Positions 1 through 7,300 of a DNA stretch of 38,543 nucleotides are shown here, in pieces (the stretch's first letter is position 1; the number at the start of each line of letters is the position of its first letter). The translations under genes were made by a program, and so were the position numbers. This DNA is from an uncultured bacterium (GTDB taxonomy: Bacteria; Bacillota; Clostridia; Oscillospirales; Acutalibacteraceae). The stretch lies in assembly GCA_949293385.1 (NCBI GenBank), contig CASFDQ010000004.1, positions 1 through 38,543 of the forward strand, written 5' to 3'. The notes below the pieces were generated by a model that searched no databases, had not been told where the DNA came from, and was given only the letters and a program-made list of their open reading frames with translations.

Positions 1-132
1 TTATTCACCGCAGTGGTGCAAAATATGAAAAAGATCGCAACTATCCTTGCAAGCAAGGATCTATTGCATCCATTCCTTAATTTTGTATTAAAATATTTAA
101 ACCCACCAAAAATTTGGTGGGTTTGTCAGTAA
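1..132 (+). CDS. Transposase C-terminal fragment (partial, cut by window edge)
   Basis: The first reading frame is open from base 1 to a TAA at 130-132 and gives 43 residues. The segment around FTAVVQNMKKIATIL resembles the C-terminal end of DDE transposases of the IS1182/IS5 type, which often finish with an aliphatic stretch followed by QN(M/L)KK(I/L)A. This is recognised by eye and not by a search. The rest of the gene lies outside the window, so catalytic residues cannot be checked. The last ten or so codons run through the inverted repeat at 99-124, which could be the insertion-sequence end or a terminator. A competing reading in frame 3 gives 25 residues ending at 78-80, with no recognisable similarity. 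Confidence 0.5.
   Translation, partial: LFTAVVQNMKKIATILASKDLLHPFLNFVLKYLNPPKIWWVCQ
99..124. repeat. Perfect hairpin at the end of the transposase fragment
   Basis: AAACCCACCAAA and TTTGGTGGGTTT flank a two-base centre, giving a 12-bp perfect inverted repeat. It overlaps the last codons of the transposase fragment. No clean T-run follows, so it may be an insertion-sequence terminal structure rather than a terminator. Confidence 0.6.
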
Positions 133-136
133 TCTG

Positions 137-178
137 AACCCGAAGATTTTTATCTTCGGGTTATTTTTTGTTTTTTTG
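137..178 (+). terminator. Strong intrinsic terminator
   Basis: AACCCGAAGAT (137-147) pairs with ATCTTCGGGTT (152-162) around a four-T loop. It is followed by ATTTTTTG and a further T7 tract up to 177. It isolates the sugar-transport operon from whatever lies upstream. Confidence 0.85.
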
Positions 179-259
179 AACATACTAACTTCGGAAATAT
201 ATGCTTATTTGCTTGTTTTAGCGGATAGGCGTATGTAAATTTAATATCCGGAGGAAAAT

Positions 260-1534
260 ATGAAAAGAATAATATCACTTATTTTAGTCTTGGTAGCCTT
301 GGCTACAATGCTTACGGGATGTATGCGGGATACTTCAAAACCACGTGAAGGAAGAGTATATTTTTTGAATTTTAAGCCTGAGCAGGATGCGGCGTGGCAA
401 AAACTTGCAAAGAAATATACAAGCGATACCGGAGTAGAGGTTAAGGTAGTTACTGCGGCGTCGGGGACATACGAGCAAACGCTTATATCCGAAATAGATA
501 AGGATGACCCGCCGACTCTTTTTCAGGTAAACGGTCCCGTCGGCCTTCAGTCTTGGAAGGATTACTGTCTCGACCTGAGCAACACCGATATCGCTAAAGA
601 GCTGGTTTCAGATGAATTTACCCTTAAGGATGACGGAAAAATTTATGCAGTAGCCTATGTTTACGAGGCCTACGGTCTTATTACTAACAAAAAGCTTCTG
701 AAAGAGGCAGGTTACGAAATAGAAGATATAACCTCTTTTAAAAAGTTAAAGGAGATCGCTGAGGATATAACCGCGCGAAAGGAAAAGCTCGGATTTTCCG
801 CCTTTACCTCTTCAGGTCTCGGTTCGGCGTCAAGCTGGAGATTTTCGGGACACCTTGCAAATCTTCCGCTTTATTACGAGTTTGAAAAGGACGACGTAAA
901 CGGTCAGCCCTCATCTATAAAAGGAACCTACCTTGACGAGTTTAAAGCAGTATGGGATCTTTATATAAATAATTCGACAATAGACAAAAATACAATAACC
1001 TCAGATCAAAACGATGCCGCGGCTGAATTTAAGGCAGGAAAGGCCGTTTTCTATCAGAACGGGACTTGGGAATACGAAAATATTAAATCTATCGGTGAGG
1101 AAAATATCGGATTTTTGCCCATATATTTCGGTGTTGACGACGCTAAGCAGGGGCTTTGCAGCGGAACCGAAAACTATTGGGCTGTAAATTCCGAATCCTC
1201 AAAAGAAGACAGAGATGCAACCTTAGAATTTTTAAAATGGATCGCAACCAGCGAAGAGGGGACCAGAGCCTTAGCCGAGGATATGGGCTTTGCTTCTCCT
1301 TTTAAAAAGGCCAAATCGGTAGACAATCATCTTACCGAAATAATGACCGAGTATACCAAAAAAGGTCTGAGTCCCATTACCTGGAAATTTTCCGTTACTC
1401 CTAACGTAGATGTTTGGCGAAACGATCTTGTTGACGCTCTTGCGGCATATTCGGCAGGCAAGGGAAAATGGGAGGCTGTAGAAAAAGCCTTTGTTGACGG
1501 ATGGAAAAAGCATTATAACGCTTCAAAAGGTTAA
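260..1534 (+). CDS. Sugar ABC transporter substrate-binding lipoprotein
   Basis: A 424-residue extracellular solute-binding protein of the family-1 (maltodextrin/oligosaccharide) type. The N-terminus has two basic residues, a hydrophobic stretch and the lipobox LTGC with the lipidated cysteine at residue 21, so it should be anchored to the outer face of the membrane. The body carries the usual binding-protein pattern, including a GKAVFYQNGTW segment and a C-terminal helical region. The start is supported by CCGGAGGAAAAT just upstream. A weak promoter (TTGAAC 176-181, TATATG 198-203) is possible. Two permease genes and malQ follow, so the ligand is probably a glucan or maltodextrin. The ligand is inferred from context only. 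Confidence 0.9.
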   Translation: MKRIISLILVLVALATMLTGCMRDTSKPREGRVYFLNFKPEQDAAWQKLAKKYTSDTGVEVKVVTAASGTYEQTLISEIDKDDPPTLFQVNGPVGLQSWKDYCLDLSNTDIAKELVSDEFTLKDDGKIYAVAYVYEAYGLITNKKLLKEAGYEIEDITSFKKLKEIAEDITARKEKLGFSAFTSSGLGSASSWRFSGHLANLPLYYEFEKDDVNGQPSSIKGTYLDEFKAVWDLYINNSTIDKNTITSDQNDAAAEFKAGKAVFYQNGTWEYENIKSIGEENIGFLPIYFGVDDAKQGLCSGTENYWAVNSESSKEDRDATLEFLKWIATSEEGTRALAEDMGFASPFKKAKSVDNHLTEIMTEYTKKGLSPITWKFSVTPNVDVWRNDLVDALAAYSAGKGKWEAVEKAFVDGWKKHYNASKG

Positions 1535-1538
1535 GCTG

Positions 1539-1566
1539 ATCCCGGACACGTGAGCGTGCCCGGGAT
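1539..1566 (+). promoter_or_regulatory. Intercistronic stem-loop between binding protein and permeases
   Basis: ATCCCGG (1539-1545) pairs with CCGGGAT (1560-1566). After one A-C mismatch, CACG pairs with CGTG around a TGAG loop. There is no T-run, so it is more likely an mRNA-stabilising or partial-attenuation structure than a full terminator. Such stem-loops commonly let the binding protein be made in excess over the membrane subunits. Confidence 0.7.
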
Positions 1567-1605
1567 ATTAAAATCACTTAGTAAATTTAAGGAGGAATCT
1601 GCAGG

Positions 1606-2496
1606 ATGAGATCTGCCCGACATAATTCATCTGCAGTTATTAACAAGAGTCAGCGCAGAGCGATCCAAAGGTATTCTGCATTCTTTCTGTTACCGACCGT
1701 CGCAGCTTTTATTATCGGGTTCGTGTGGCCGTTTGTATGGGGAGTTTATCTATCGTTTTTCAGATTCAGAACGCTTGGGAAGACGACCTACGTTGGCTTT
1801 GATAACTATATTAAAGCCTTTAATGACACTACCTTTCTTTCGTCGTTTTGGTTTACCCTCGCATTCACGGTCGTATCACTTATAGTAATCAATCTTATTG
1901 CATTTTTTCTCGCCTATGCATTTACCCGTAAGCTCCGCGGCTCAAATATATTCAGAACGATCTTTTTTATGCCTAACCTTATAGGCGGTATCGTTCTTGG
2001 CTATCTTTGGAAAATAATTCTTGACGCTGTAATTATTAGATATTTCGGTTCTGCACTGGCACTGGAATCAAAATACGGATTTATAGGTCTGATAATTCTT
2101 GTAAGCTGGCAGCAGATAGGCTATATGATGATCATTTATATTGCCGGACTTCAAAACGTACCGACCGAGTTTACCGAGGCGGCAAAAATAGACGGTGCAA
2201 ACTCCCGTCAGTTGCTTCGTCATATAACAATTCCATCGGTTATGCCATCGATAACGATCTGTACTTTTTTAACTTTAACTAACGGATTTAAGCTGTTCGA
2301 TCAGAACTTGGCTCTTACTGCAGGCAGGCCGAACAATGAAACCGAAATGTTAGCTTTAAACATCTATAATTCTTTTTACGAAAGCTCGACAAATATGGGC
2401 GTCGGACAGGCTAAGGCGGTCGTTTTCTTTGCGGTTGTGGTGATTATCGCGCTCTCTCAGTTATACTTTACCCGAAGTAAGGAGGTTCAGCAGTGA
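1606..2496 (+). CDS. Sugar ABC transporter permease, MalF/UgpA type
   Basis: A 296-residue inner-membrane permease with about six hydrophobic segments. The cytoplasmic EAA loop reads EAAKIDGANSRQLLRHITIP (about residues 195-215), which is the docking site for the ATPase subunit. An AAGGAGG ribosome-binding site lies ahead of the ATG. It overlaps the next permease by four bases (GTGA at 2493-2496), so the two are translationally coupled and probably form a heterodimer. No ATP-binding subunit is encoded beside it. Confidence 0.93.
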   Translation: MRSARHNSSAVINKSQRRAIQRYSAFFLLPTVAAFIIGFVWPFVWGVYLSFFRFRTLGKTTYVGFDNYIKAFNDTTFLSSFWFTLAFTVVSLIVINLIAFFLAYAFTRKLRGSNIFRTIFFMPNLIGGIVLGYLWKIILDAVIIRYFGSALALESKYGFIGLIILVSWQQIGYMMIIYIAGLQNVPTEFTEAAKIDGANSRQLLRHITIPSVMPSITICTFLTLTNGFKLFDQNLALTAGRPNNETEMLALNIYNSFYESSTNMGVGQAKAVVFFAVVVIIALSQLYFTRSKEVQQ

Positions 2497-3329
2497 GAAA
2501 ACTACGATCATTTTTTACGACGGGCTTCTTTTCCCTGATTTCTGCTGTATGGGTACTGCCCGTTGTTATTGTTTTATTTAACTCGTTTAAGAGTAACGAT
2601 TCTATTAAAACCTCTCTTTTTACGCTACCGAGTACTGAAAGCTTCGTAGGCCTCGAAAACTATATAAAAGGAATTTTTCAGGGAAACTATCCGTTTTATC
2701 TCGCTATAATCTATAGTTTTATTATTACGGTCTTATCCGTCGGACTTATCCTGCTTTGCACGTCTATGGCGGCTTGGTATATTAACCGAGTAGACAGCCT
2801 TTTTTGTAGAATAGTTTACTACTTTTGTATTTTTTCAATGGTCGTTCCTTTTCAGATGGTTATGTTTACGCTATCCAAAACCGCCGATAAGCTTTTGCTT
2901 GATACGCCTTTTACGATACCTGTAGTTTATCTCGGGTTCGGAGCAGGACTTGCGGTATTTTTGTTTAGCGGCTTCATTAAGAGTATACCTCTCGAAATCG
3001 AAGAGGCGGCAACCATTGACGGCTGTAATACGCTTCAGATATTTTTCAGGGTCGTTGCTCCGATAATGAGATCGACCTACATTTCTGTTGCGATCCTTGA
3101 AATAATGTGGGTATGGAACGACTATCTTCTGCCTTATCTCGTTCTCGATAAAAGGGAATACAGAACGATACCGATTCAGATACAGTATTTACAGGGAAGC
3201 TATGGTCAGGTGGACTACGGTGCAACGATGGCTCTGATAATTTTATGCCTTATTCCGATAATTTCTATTTACTTTTTCTGTCAAAAGCATATAATTAAAG
3301 GTGTGCTGTCCGGTGCGGTCAAGGGTTGA
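2493..3329 (+). CDS. Sugar ABC transporter permease, MalG/UgpE type
   Basis: A 278-residue permease, the second half of the channel. It starts at GTG inside the GTGA overlap with the upstream permease, with AAGGAGG at 2479-2485 as its binding site. The EAA loop reads EIEEAATIDGCNTLQIFFRV (about residues 168-188). The N-terminal signal-anchor helix and further transmembrane segments match carbohydrate-uptake family-1 permeases. It pairs with the MalF-like subunit and the lipoprotein, and malQ follows 32 bases later, which points to glucan import. Confidence 0.93.
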   Translation: MRKLRSFFTTGFFSLISAVWVLPVVIVLFNSFKSNDSIKTSLFTLPSTESFVGLENYIKGIFQGNYPFYLAIIYSFIITVLSVGLILLCTSMAAWYINRVDSLFCRIVYYFCIFSMVVPFQMVMFTLSKTADKLLLDTPFTIPVVYLGFGAGLAVFLFSGFIKSIPLEIEEAATIDGCNTLQIFFRVVAPIMRSTYISVAILEIMWVWNDYLLPYLVLDKREYRTIPIQIQYLQGSYGQVDYGATMALIILCLIPIISIYFFCQKHIIKGVLSGAVKG

Positions 3330-3361
3330 TCGTACCAAATATCTTTTGAATGGAGTATACT

Positions 3362-4849
3362 ATGCGTACCTGCGGAATACTAATGCCCGTTTTCTCGCTT
3401 CCGTCAAAAGGAGGAATCGGAACCTTCGGAAAGGAAGCCTACCGCTTTGTCGACTTTTTAAAGGCCTCGAAGCAGTCTTGGTGGCAGATTCTTCCTCTTA
3501 ATCCCACTAATTACGGCGACTCTCCTTATCAGTCCTTTTCGGCCTATGCGGGAAATCCCTATTTTATCGACCCCGAGCTTCTTATTAAAGAGGGGCTTCT
3601 TACCGAAGAAGAGTTTTTGTCCTACGATTTCGGTAGCGATGCTTCGGCGATAGATTACGGAAAACTCTACGAAAACCGCCTTAAGATGCTGAGAACGGCT
3701 TTTTCGCGATTTGAACCTGATGAAGAGTACAAGTGCTTCTGTGATGAAAATGCATTCTGGCTCGAGGAATATTGCCTTTTTATGTGCCTTAAAAATATGC
3801 ACGAGGACAGAGCTTGGGAGGAGTGGGAGAGTAAGCTCCGCTTCAGAGATACGAAACTCATTGCCGAAATCCAAGAGAGTGAAACCGAAAATCTTGATTT
3901 CTACCGATTTGTTCAGTATAAGTTCTGTGAGCAGTGGTCTGCTCTTAAAAAGTATGCAAACGAGCAGGGGATAGGTATTATCGGAGATATACCCATCTAC
4001 GTAGCTTACGATTCTGCCGACGTATGGAGCGAGCCCGATCAGTTTCTTCTCGATAAGGATCTAAAGCCTGTCGACGTTGCAGGATGCCCTCCCGATGCCT
4101 TTTCCGAGGACGGTCAGCTTTGGGGCAACCCGCTTTATAATTGGCCTCTTATGAAGAAGGACGGATATAATTGGTGGAAAAAGCGCCTCGGATATGCGCT
4201 TAAGCTTTACGATATGGTCAGAATAGATCATTTCAGAGGCTTTGAGTCTTTTTACGCGATTCCCTACGGAGAGAAGACCGCTCGCAAGGGCAAATGGATG
4301 AAGGGCCCAAATATGACACTGTTTAATGAGTTTAAAAAGGAGTTTGGTGACGATCTTCCTATTATTGCGGAGGATCTCGGTTTTTTAACGCCTGAGGTCC
4401 AGACTATGCTTAAAAAGTCGGGCTACCCCGGTATGAAGGTAATACAGTTTGCTTTTGACGAAAGCTGTGATAGCGTGTATCTGCCTCATAATTACGTTAA
4501 GAATTGCGTTGTATATACAGGAACCCACGATAATGATACTATTCTCGGATGGACCGAAAGCGCCGCTTCTGAAGAGATCGAGATTGCCGAAAAGTATCTA
4601 CACGTTGATAAAAACGAGGGATTTAATTGGGCGATGATGAGGTCTGCGCTCGGCTCGGTAGGGGATATGTGCATTCTCACGATGCAGGATGTTATCGGTC
4701 TCGGCTCCGAAGCACGTATAAACATCCCGTCAACCGTCGGTGGAAACTGGCAATGGAGAATTGACGGCGGTTGTATCAACGATTGGCTTGCTAATATTAT
4801 AGCTGAAAATACGAAGCTTTATGGCAGAGCGCCGAAAGAAGAGGAATAA
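3362..4849 (+). CDS. malQ: 4-alpha-glucanotransferase (amylomaltase, GH77)
   Basis: A 495-residue cytoplasmic enzyme that transfers alpha-1,4-glucan segments between maltodextrins and releases glucose. GH77 blocks are clear: LPLNPTNYGDSPYQ near the N-terminus, GDIPIYVAYDSADVW, the nucleophile Asp in VRIDHFRGF (Asp289), the acid/base Glu in IIAEDLGF (Glu337) and the third acidic residue in TGTHDNDT. An ATG at 3350 is in frame, but GGAG at 3352-3355 sits six bases before the ATG at 3362, so the later start is preferred. It is the last gene of the sugar operon and should process the imported maltodextrins. Confidence 0.96.
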   Translation: MRTCGILMPVFSLPSKGGIGTFGKEAYRFVDFLKASKQSWWQILPLNPTNYGDSPYQSFSAYAGNPYFIDPELLIKEGLLTEEEFLSYDFGSDASAIDYGKLYENRLKMLRTAFSRFEPDEEYKCFCDENAFWLEEYCLFMCLKNMHEDRAWEEWESKLRFRDTKLIAEIQESETENLDFYRFVQYKFCEQWSALKKYANEQGIGIIGDIPIYVAYDSADVWSEPDQFLLDKDLKPVDVAGCPPDAFSEDGQLWGNPLYNWPLMKKDGYNWWKKRLGYALKLYDMVRIDHFRGFESFYAIPYGEKTARKGKWMKGPNMTLFNEFKKEFGDDLPIIAEDLGFLTPEVQTMLKKSGYPGMKVIQFAFDESCDSVYLPHNYVKNCVVYTGTHDNDTILGWTESAASEEIEIAEKYLHVDKNEGFNWAMMRSALGSVGDMCILTMQDVIGLGSEARINIPSTVGGNWQWRIDGGCINDWLANIIAENTKLYGRAPKEEE

Positions 4850-4857
4850 TACAGTTA

Positions 4858-4889
4858 AATCCGCCTCACACTAAGTGAGGCGGATTTTT
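4858..4889. terminator. Bidirectional terminator between malQ and the ybaK-type gene
   Basis: CCGCCTCAC (4861-4869) pairs with GTGAGGCGG (4875-4883) around ACTAA, extended by AAT/ATT. It has TTTTT on the plus side and an A-rich flank that gives T's on the minus side. It can end both convergent transcripts. Confidence 0.85.
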
Positions 4890-5358
4890 AGTTCCATTCT
4901 TTACAAACGTCGATGATATCGGTATAATTAGAATATTTTTTTAATTCATCTATAGTTAGCTCTATTGCGCTATTACTGCTACCGCAAGCAGGGAATACGC
5001 TATCGAAACGGTTTAAAGAAACGTCGAGGTATACCTTAACTCCCGACTTTACCGCAAAGGGGCAAACTCCGCCAACAGCGTGTCCGCAAAGCTCTTCTAC
5101 CTGATCTATAGAAGGCATTTTAGCTTTCGTGCCGAATAATGCTTTAAATTTCGAGTTGTCAACCTTAGCGTCGCCTGCGGTAACTATTAAAACACAGCCG
5201 TCTCCTACGATAAACGAAAGGGTTTTTGCTATTCTTGCGGGTTCGCATCCAAGAGCCTCTGCCGCAAGTGTTACGGTTGCGCTTGATGAATTGAATTCCA
5301 TAATTTTGTCTTGAATATTAAACTGATTGAAATATTCTCTAACCTTTTTAATTGACAT
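4888..5358 (-). CDS. YbaK/EbsC-type aminoacyl-tRNA deacylase
   Basis: A 156-residue single-domain protein of the YbaK/ProX family. These proteins hydrolyse mischarged aminoacyl-tRNAs such as Ala- or Cys-tRNA(Pro). Family landmarks include a KTLSFIVG strand, the VDNSKFKALFG helix that carries the conserved lysine, and the GGVCPF loop. The start has AAAGGAGG seven bases upstream and a consensus promoter (TTGACA-17-TAAAAT). It is monocistronic and convergent with malQ. The exact tRNA specificity cannot be read from sequence alone. Confidence 0.9.
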   Translation of the reverse strand: MSIKKVREYFNQFNIQDKIMEFNSSSATVTLAAEALGCEPARIAKTLSFIVGDGCVLIVTAGDAKVDNSKFKALFGTKAKMPSIDQVEELCGHAVGGVCPFAVKSGVKVYLDVSLNRFDSVFPACGSSNSAIELTIDELKKYSNYTDIIDVCKEWN

Positions 5359-5382
5359 AATTTACGCCTCCTTTCTTTTACT

Positions 5383-5411
5383 ATTTTACATTCAATATGC
5401 CTTGCTGTCAA
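5383..5411 (-). promoter_or_regulatory. Sigma-A promoter of the ybaK-type gene
   Basis: On the minus strand, a perfect TTGACA (5406-5411) and TAAAAT (5383-5388) are separated by 17 bases, 25 bases ahead of the start codon. Confidence 0.8.
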
Positions 5412-5428
5412 ATAAAATAAAAAAGTTC

Positions 5429-5457
5429 TTTAAACTTTTTAAAAAATATGCTATAAT
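5429..5457 (+). promoter_or_regulatory. Sigma-A promoter of the glycosyltransferase/GtrA operon
   Basis: TTTAAA (5429-5434), a 17-base spacer and a perfect TATAAT (5452-5457). The short leader would be about 20 bases, and no strong Shine-Dalgarno is visible before the ATG at 5487. Confidence 0.65.
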
Positions 5458-5486
5458 ATCAAATAAGAGAGTGTAGATATTCTTTT

Positions 5487-6491
5487 ATGACCGTTTCTAT
5501 CGCCGTTGTTGCCTATAATGAAGGCACGTTTTTACCGCTTCTGTTATCCGATATTGCTTTGCAGGATTATCCGCATAATAAGATCGAGCTACTTCTTATC
5601 GACAGTATTTCTTCCGATAATACTCCTGAAATTATGTGCAAGTTTAAGGAAGAGTGCGACTTTCTTTCTTGCAAGCTCCTCGTAAACAAAAAGCGCATTA
5701 TTCCTGCGGGGCACAACCTTGCTATAGATAACTTTATCGGCGATGCGCTTATTCGTATTGACGCTCACGCCCGAATTCCCGTTGATTTCATTTCGAAAAA
5801 CGTCAAAGTGTTAAATAGCGGGGAAATGGCGGTTGGCGGAAGACGTCCCTGCATAGTAAGGAGAAGCGATCGTATTGGCAAGCTTCTTCTTTCTGCCGAA
5901 AACTCAGTTTTCGGTAGTGGCTTTGCTCCTTATAGGACAAGCCGCGAGAAGCTTTATACGAATTCGCTTTTTTGCGGAATGTACAGACGCGAGGTTTTTG
6001 AAAAGGCAGGAAGGTTTAACGAGCTTCTACCGAGAAGTGAAGATAACGAAATGTGCTATCGTATAAGAAGATCGGGATATCGTCTTTGCTATAGTCCTGA
6101 GATCGTATTCTTTCAGTATATGAGAGCCGATCTTTTCTCTATGCTGAGGCAGAAACTGCTGAACGGTTTTGCGGTAGGGAAAACCTTAGCCGTCGAGCCA
6201 AAGTGCTTTTCTTTGTTTCACTTTGCGCCTTTATTCCTTATTTTGTCTCTTTTTGTCGCGGTTCTTCTTTGTCTTAAAGGTGACTTTTTTCCTTTGCTAT
6301 TTCTATGCTCGCTGTACGGAACCCTACTGTGCGCCGCGACTGTGGCGGCTGTATTTAAAGAGCCTGTCTTATGTAATTTATATCTCCCGCTTGTACTATT
6401 TCTTGTTCATTGGTTTTACGGGATCGGTACGATTCTGGGTCTGATCGTAATGCCGTTTTGGCTATTTTTTATTAAAAGGAACGTTATATGA
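5487..6491 (+). CDS. Family 2 glycosyltransferase, membrane-anchored (ExoA-like)
   Basis: A 334-residue protein with an N-terminal GT-A domain. It has the nucleotide-sugar binding start AVVAYNEG, the LLLIDSISSDNT strand, a DxH metal-binding motif in RIDAHARIP, and the SEDNEMCYRIRRSGYR segment that fits the catalytic ED and acceptor helix of GT2 enzymes. Residues from about 245 to 330 form several hydrophobic helices, so it is membrane-bound. The layout resembles ExoA-type enzymes acting on lipid-linked sugars. The partner GtrA gene overlaps by four bases (ATGA). The likely role is building or decorating a cell-surface polysaccharide; the donor and acceptor are unknown. Confidence 0.85.
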   Translation: MTVSIAVVAYNEGTFLPLLLSDIALQDYPHNKIELLLIDSISSDNTPEIMCKFKEECDFLSCKLLVNKKRIIPAGHNLAIDNFIGDALIRIDAHARIPVDFISKNVKVLNSGEMAVGGRRPCIVRRSDRIGKLLLSAENSVFGSGFAPYRTSREKLYTNSLFCGMYRREVFEKAGRFNELLPRSEDNEMCYRIRRSGYRLCYSPEIVFFQYMRADLFSMLRQKLLNGFAVGKTLAVEPKCFSLFHFAPLFLILSLFVAVLLCLKGDFFPLLFLCSLYGTLLCAATVAAVFKEPVLCNLYLPLVLFLVHWFYGIGTILGLIVMPFWLFFIKRNVI

Positions 6492-6919
6492 TTGATTTAC
6501 TAAAAAGGCACCGCGAAGGTCTTCTTTATGTCCTGTTCGGTTGCGGAACGACGTTTTCTAACTGGTTTACCTACTGTATATGCGTTGAAGTTTTTCACCT
6601 TGATATCACCGTCAGTAATGCACTTGCTTGCTTAGTCGGCGTTATATTCGCTTTCGTCACAAACAAGCTCTACGTTTTTCAGAGCAGGGGAAAAAGCGCA
6701 AAAACGGTTTTAAGAGAGGCGATCTCTTTCGGTGCGTCCCGTGCCGCTACCGGCATTATAGATATATTCGGTCCCGCTATGTTTATGGATCTCGGTATTA
6801 CGGGGACGCTTTTCGGAATTGAAGGATTTGTTGCTAAGCTGATCTCAAGCTCTGTGGTAATAATTTTAAACTATACCTGCAGTAAGCTTTTGGTTTTCAG
6901 AAATACTAGTGAAAATTAA
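6488..6919 (+). CDS. GtrA-like small polytopic membrane protein
   Basis: A 143-residue protein with four predicted transmembrane helices and the GtrA-family N-terminus (LLYVLFGCGTTFSNWFTY) and middle loop (FAFVTNKLYVF). GtrA-type proteins are thought to help translocate polyprenyl-phosphate-linked sugars. Coupling by ATGA overlap to a GT2 enzyme supports a joint role in surface glycosylation. Its TAA stop (6917-6919) lies on the edge of the left inverted repeat of the structured element that follows. Confidence 0.87.
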   Translation: MIDLLKRHREGLLYVLFGCGTTFSNWFTYCICVEVFHLDITVSNALACLVGVIFAFVTNKLYVFQSRGKSAKTVLREAISFGASRAATGIIDIFGPAMFMDLGITGTLFGIEGFVAKLISSSVVIILNYTCSKLLVFRNTSEN

Positions 6920-6931
6920 AGGATGTGCTGA

Positions 6932-7130
6932 TGAGGCACACTCCGTAAGGAAGTGTGCCTCAGTTATATTCGCCTTGCGGCGAGTTATATTGCTTCGCAG
7001 TTATATTTGGGCTTCGCCCAAGTTATATTCGCTTCGCGAGTTTTAGGGCGAATATAATATAACTCTTTTGGAAATATCTCGCCGACGGCGAGGTATTCCA
7101 AAGGAATATAACTGTGAGACCTGTCTCACA
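6932..7130 (+). ncRNA. Chain of hairpins spaced by AGTTATATT (candidate structured RNA)
   Basis: Successive stems are: TGAGGCACACT/AGTGTGCCTCA with inner CC-GTAA-GG (6932-6962); CGCC/GGCG (6971-6982); TGC/GCA (6991-6999); TTGGGC/GCCCAA (7007-7021); TCGC/GCGA (7029-7039); a 19-bp stem with one bulge and GAC loop (7065-7104); and TGTGAGAC/GTCTCACA (7113-7130). AGTTATATT occurs at 6962, 6983, 6999 and 7021, and its complement AATATAACT at 7056 and 7105. TATATTCGCC (6965-6974) can also pair perfectly with GGCGAATATA (7047-7056), which would replace local hairpins. Whether it is transcribed is unknown. Confidence 0.45.
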
Positions 7131-7152
7131 ATATCACTTATTATACTTATAT

Positions 7153-7182
7153 TTGAGACGGGTTAATTTTAAAACATATATT
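7153..7182 (+). promoter_or_regulatory. Possible promoter inside the structured element
   Basis: TTGAGA (7153-7158) and TATATT (7177-7182) are separated by 18 bases. Initiation near 7189 would give a transcript of about 60 bases ending at the T-run of the 7221-7250 hairpin. The region is AT-rich, so a chance match is possible. Confidence 0.3.
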
Positions 7183-7220
7183 TTCGTTAAGCACCTTTTG
7201 AAAGTGCGTAACCCACTATG

Positions 7221-7250
7221 ACACTTTCAGCAAATGAAAGTGTTTTTTTT
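7221..7250 (+). terminator. Intrinsic terminator within the element
   Basis: ACACTTTCA (7221-7229) pairs with TGAAAGTGT (7235-7243) around GCAAA, followed by T8. An earlier GAAAGTG at 7200-7206 can compete for CACTTTC, forming an alternative antiterminator-like pairing. Confidence 0.75.
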
Positions 7251-7300
7251 ATTTATAAAAAGCGATGGAAGACAACTTCTTTACGAAGTGTCTTCCATCG
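7250..7300 (-). terminator. Terminator of the SGNH esterase gene
   Basis: CGATGGAAGAC (7263-7273) pairs with GTCTTCCATCG (7290-7300). After a bulged A, ACTTC pairs with GAAGT around TTTAC. On the minus strand the stem is followed by CTTTTTATAAAT. It lies 13 bases past the esterase stop codon and inside the inverted-repeat element. Confidence 0.7.

Noticed and set aside
6962-7064. CRISPR-like reading of the AGTTATATT repeats
   Set aside because: The repeats are nine bases long and unevenly spaced (21, 16 and 22 bases), and the spacers are palindromic hairpins. No cas genes are nearby.
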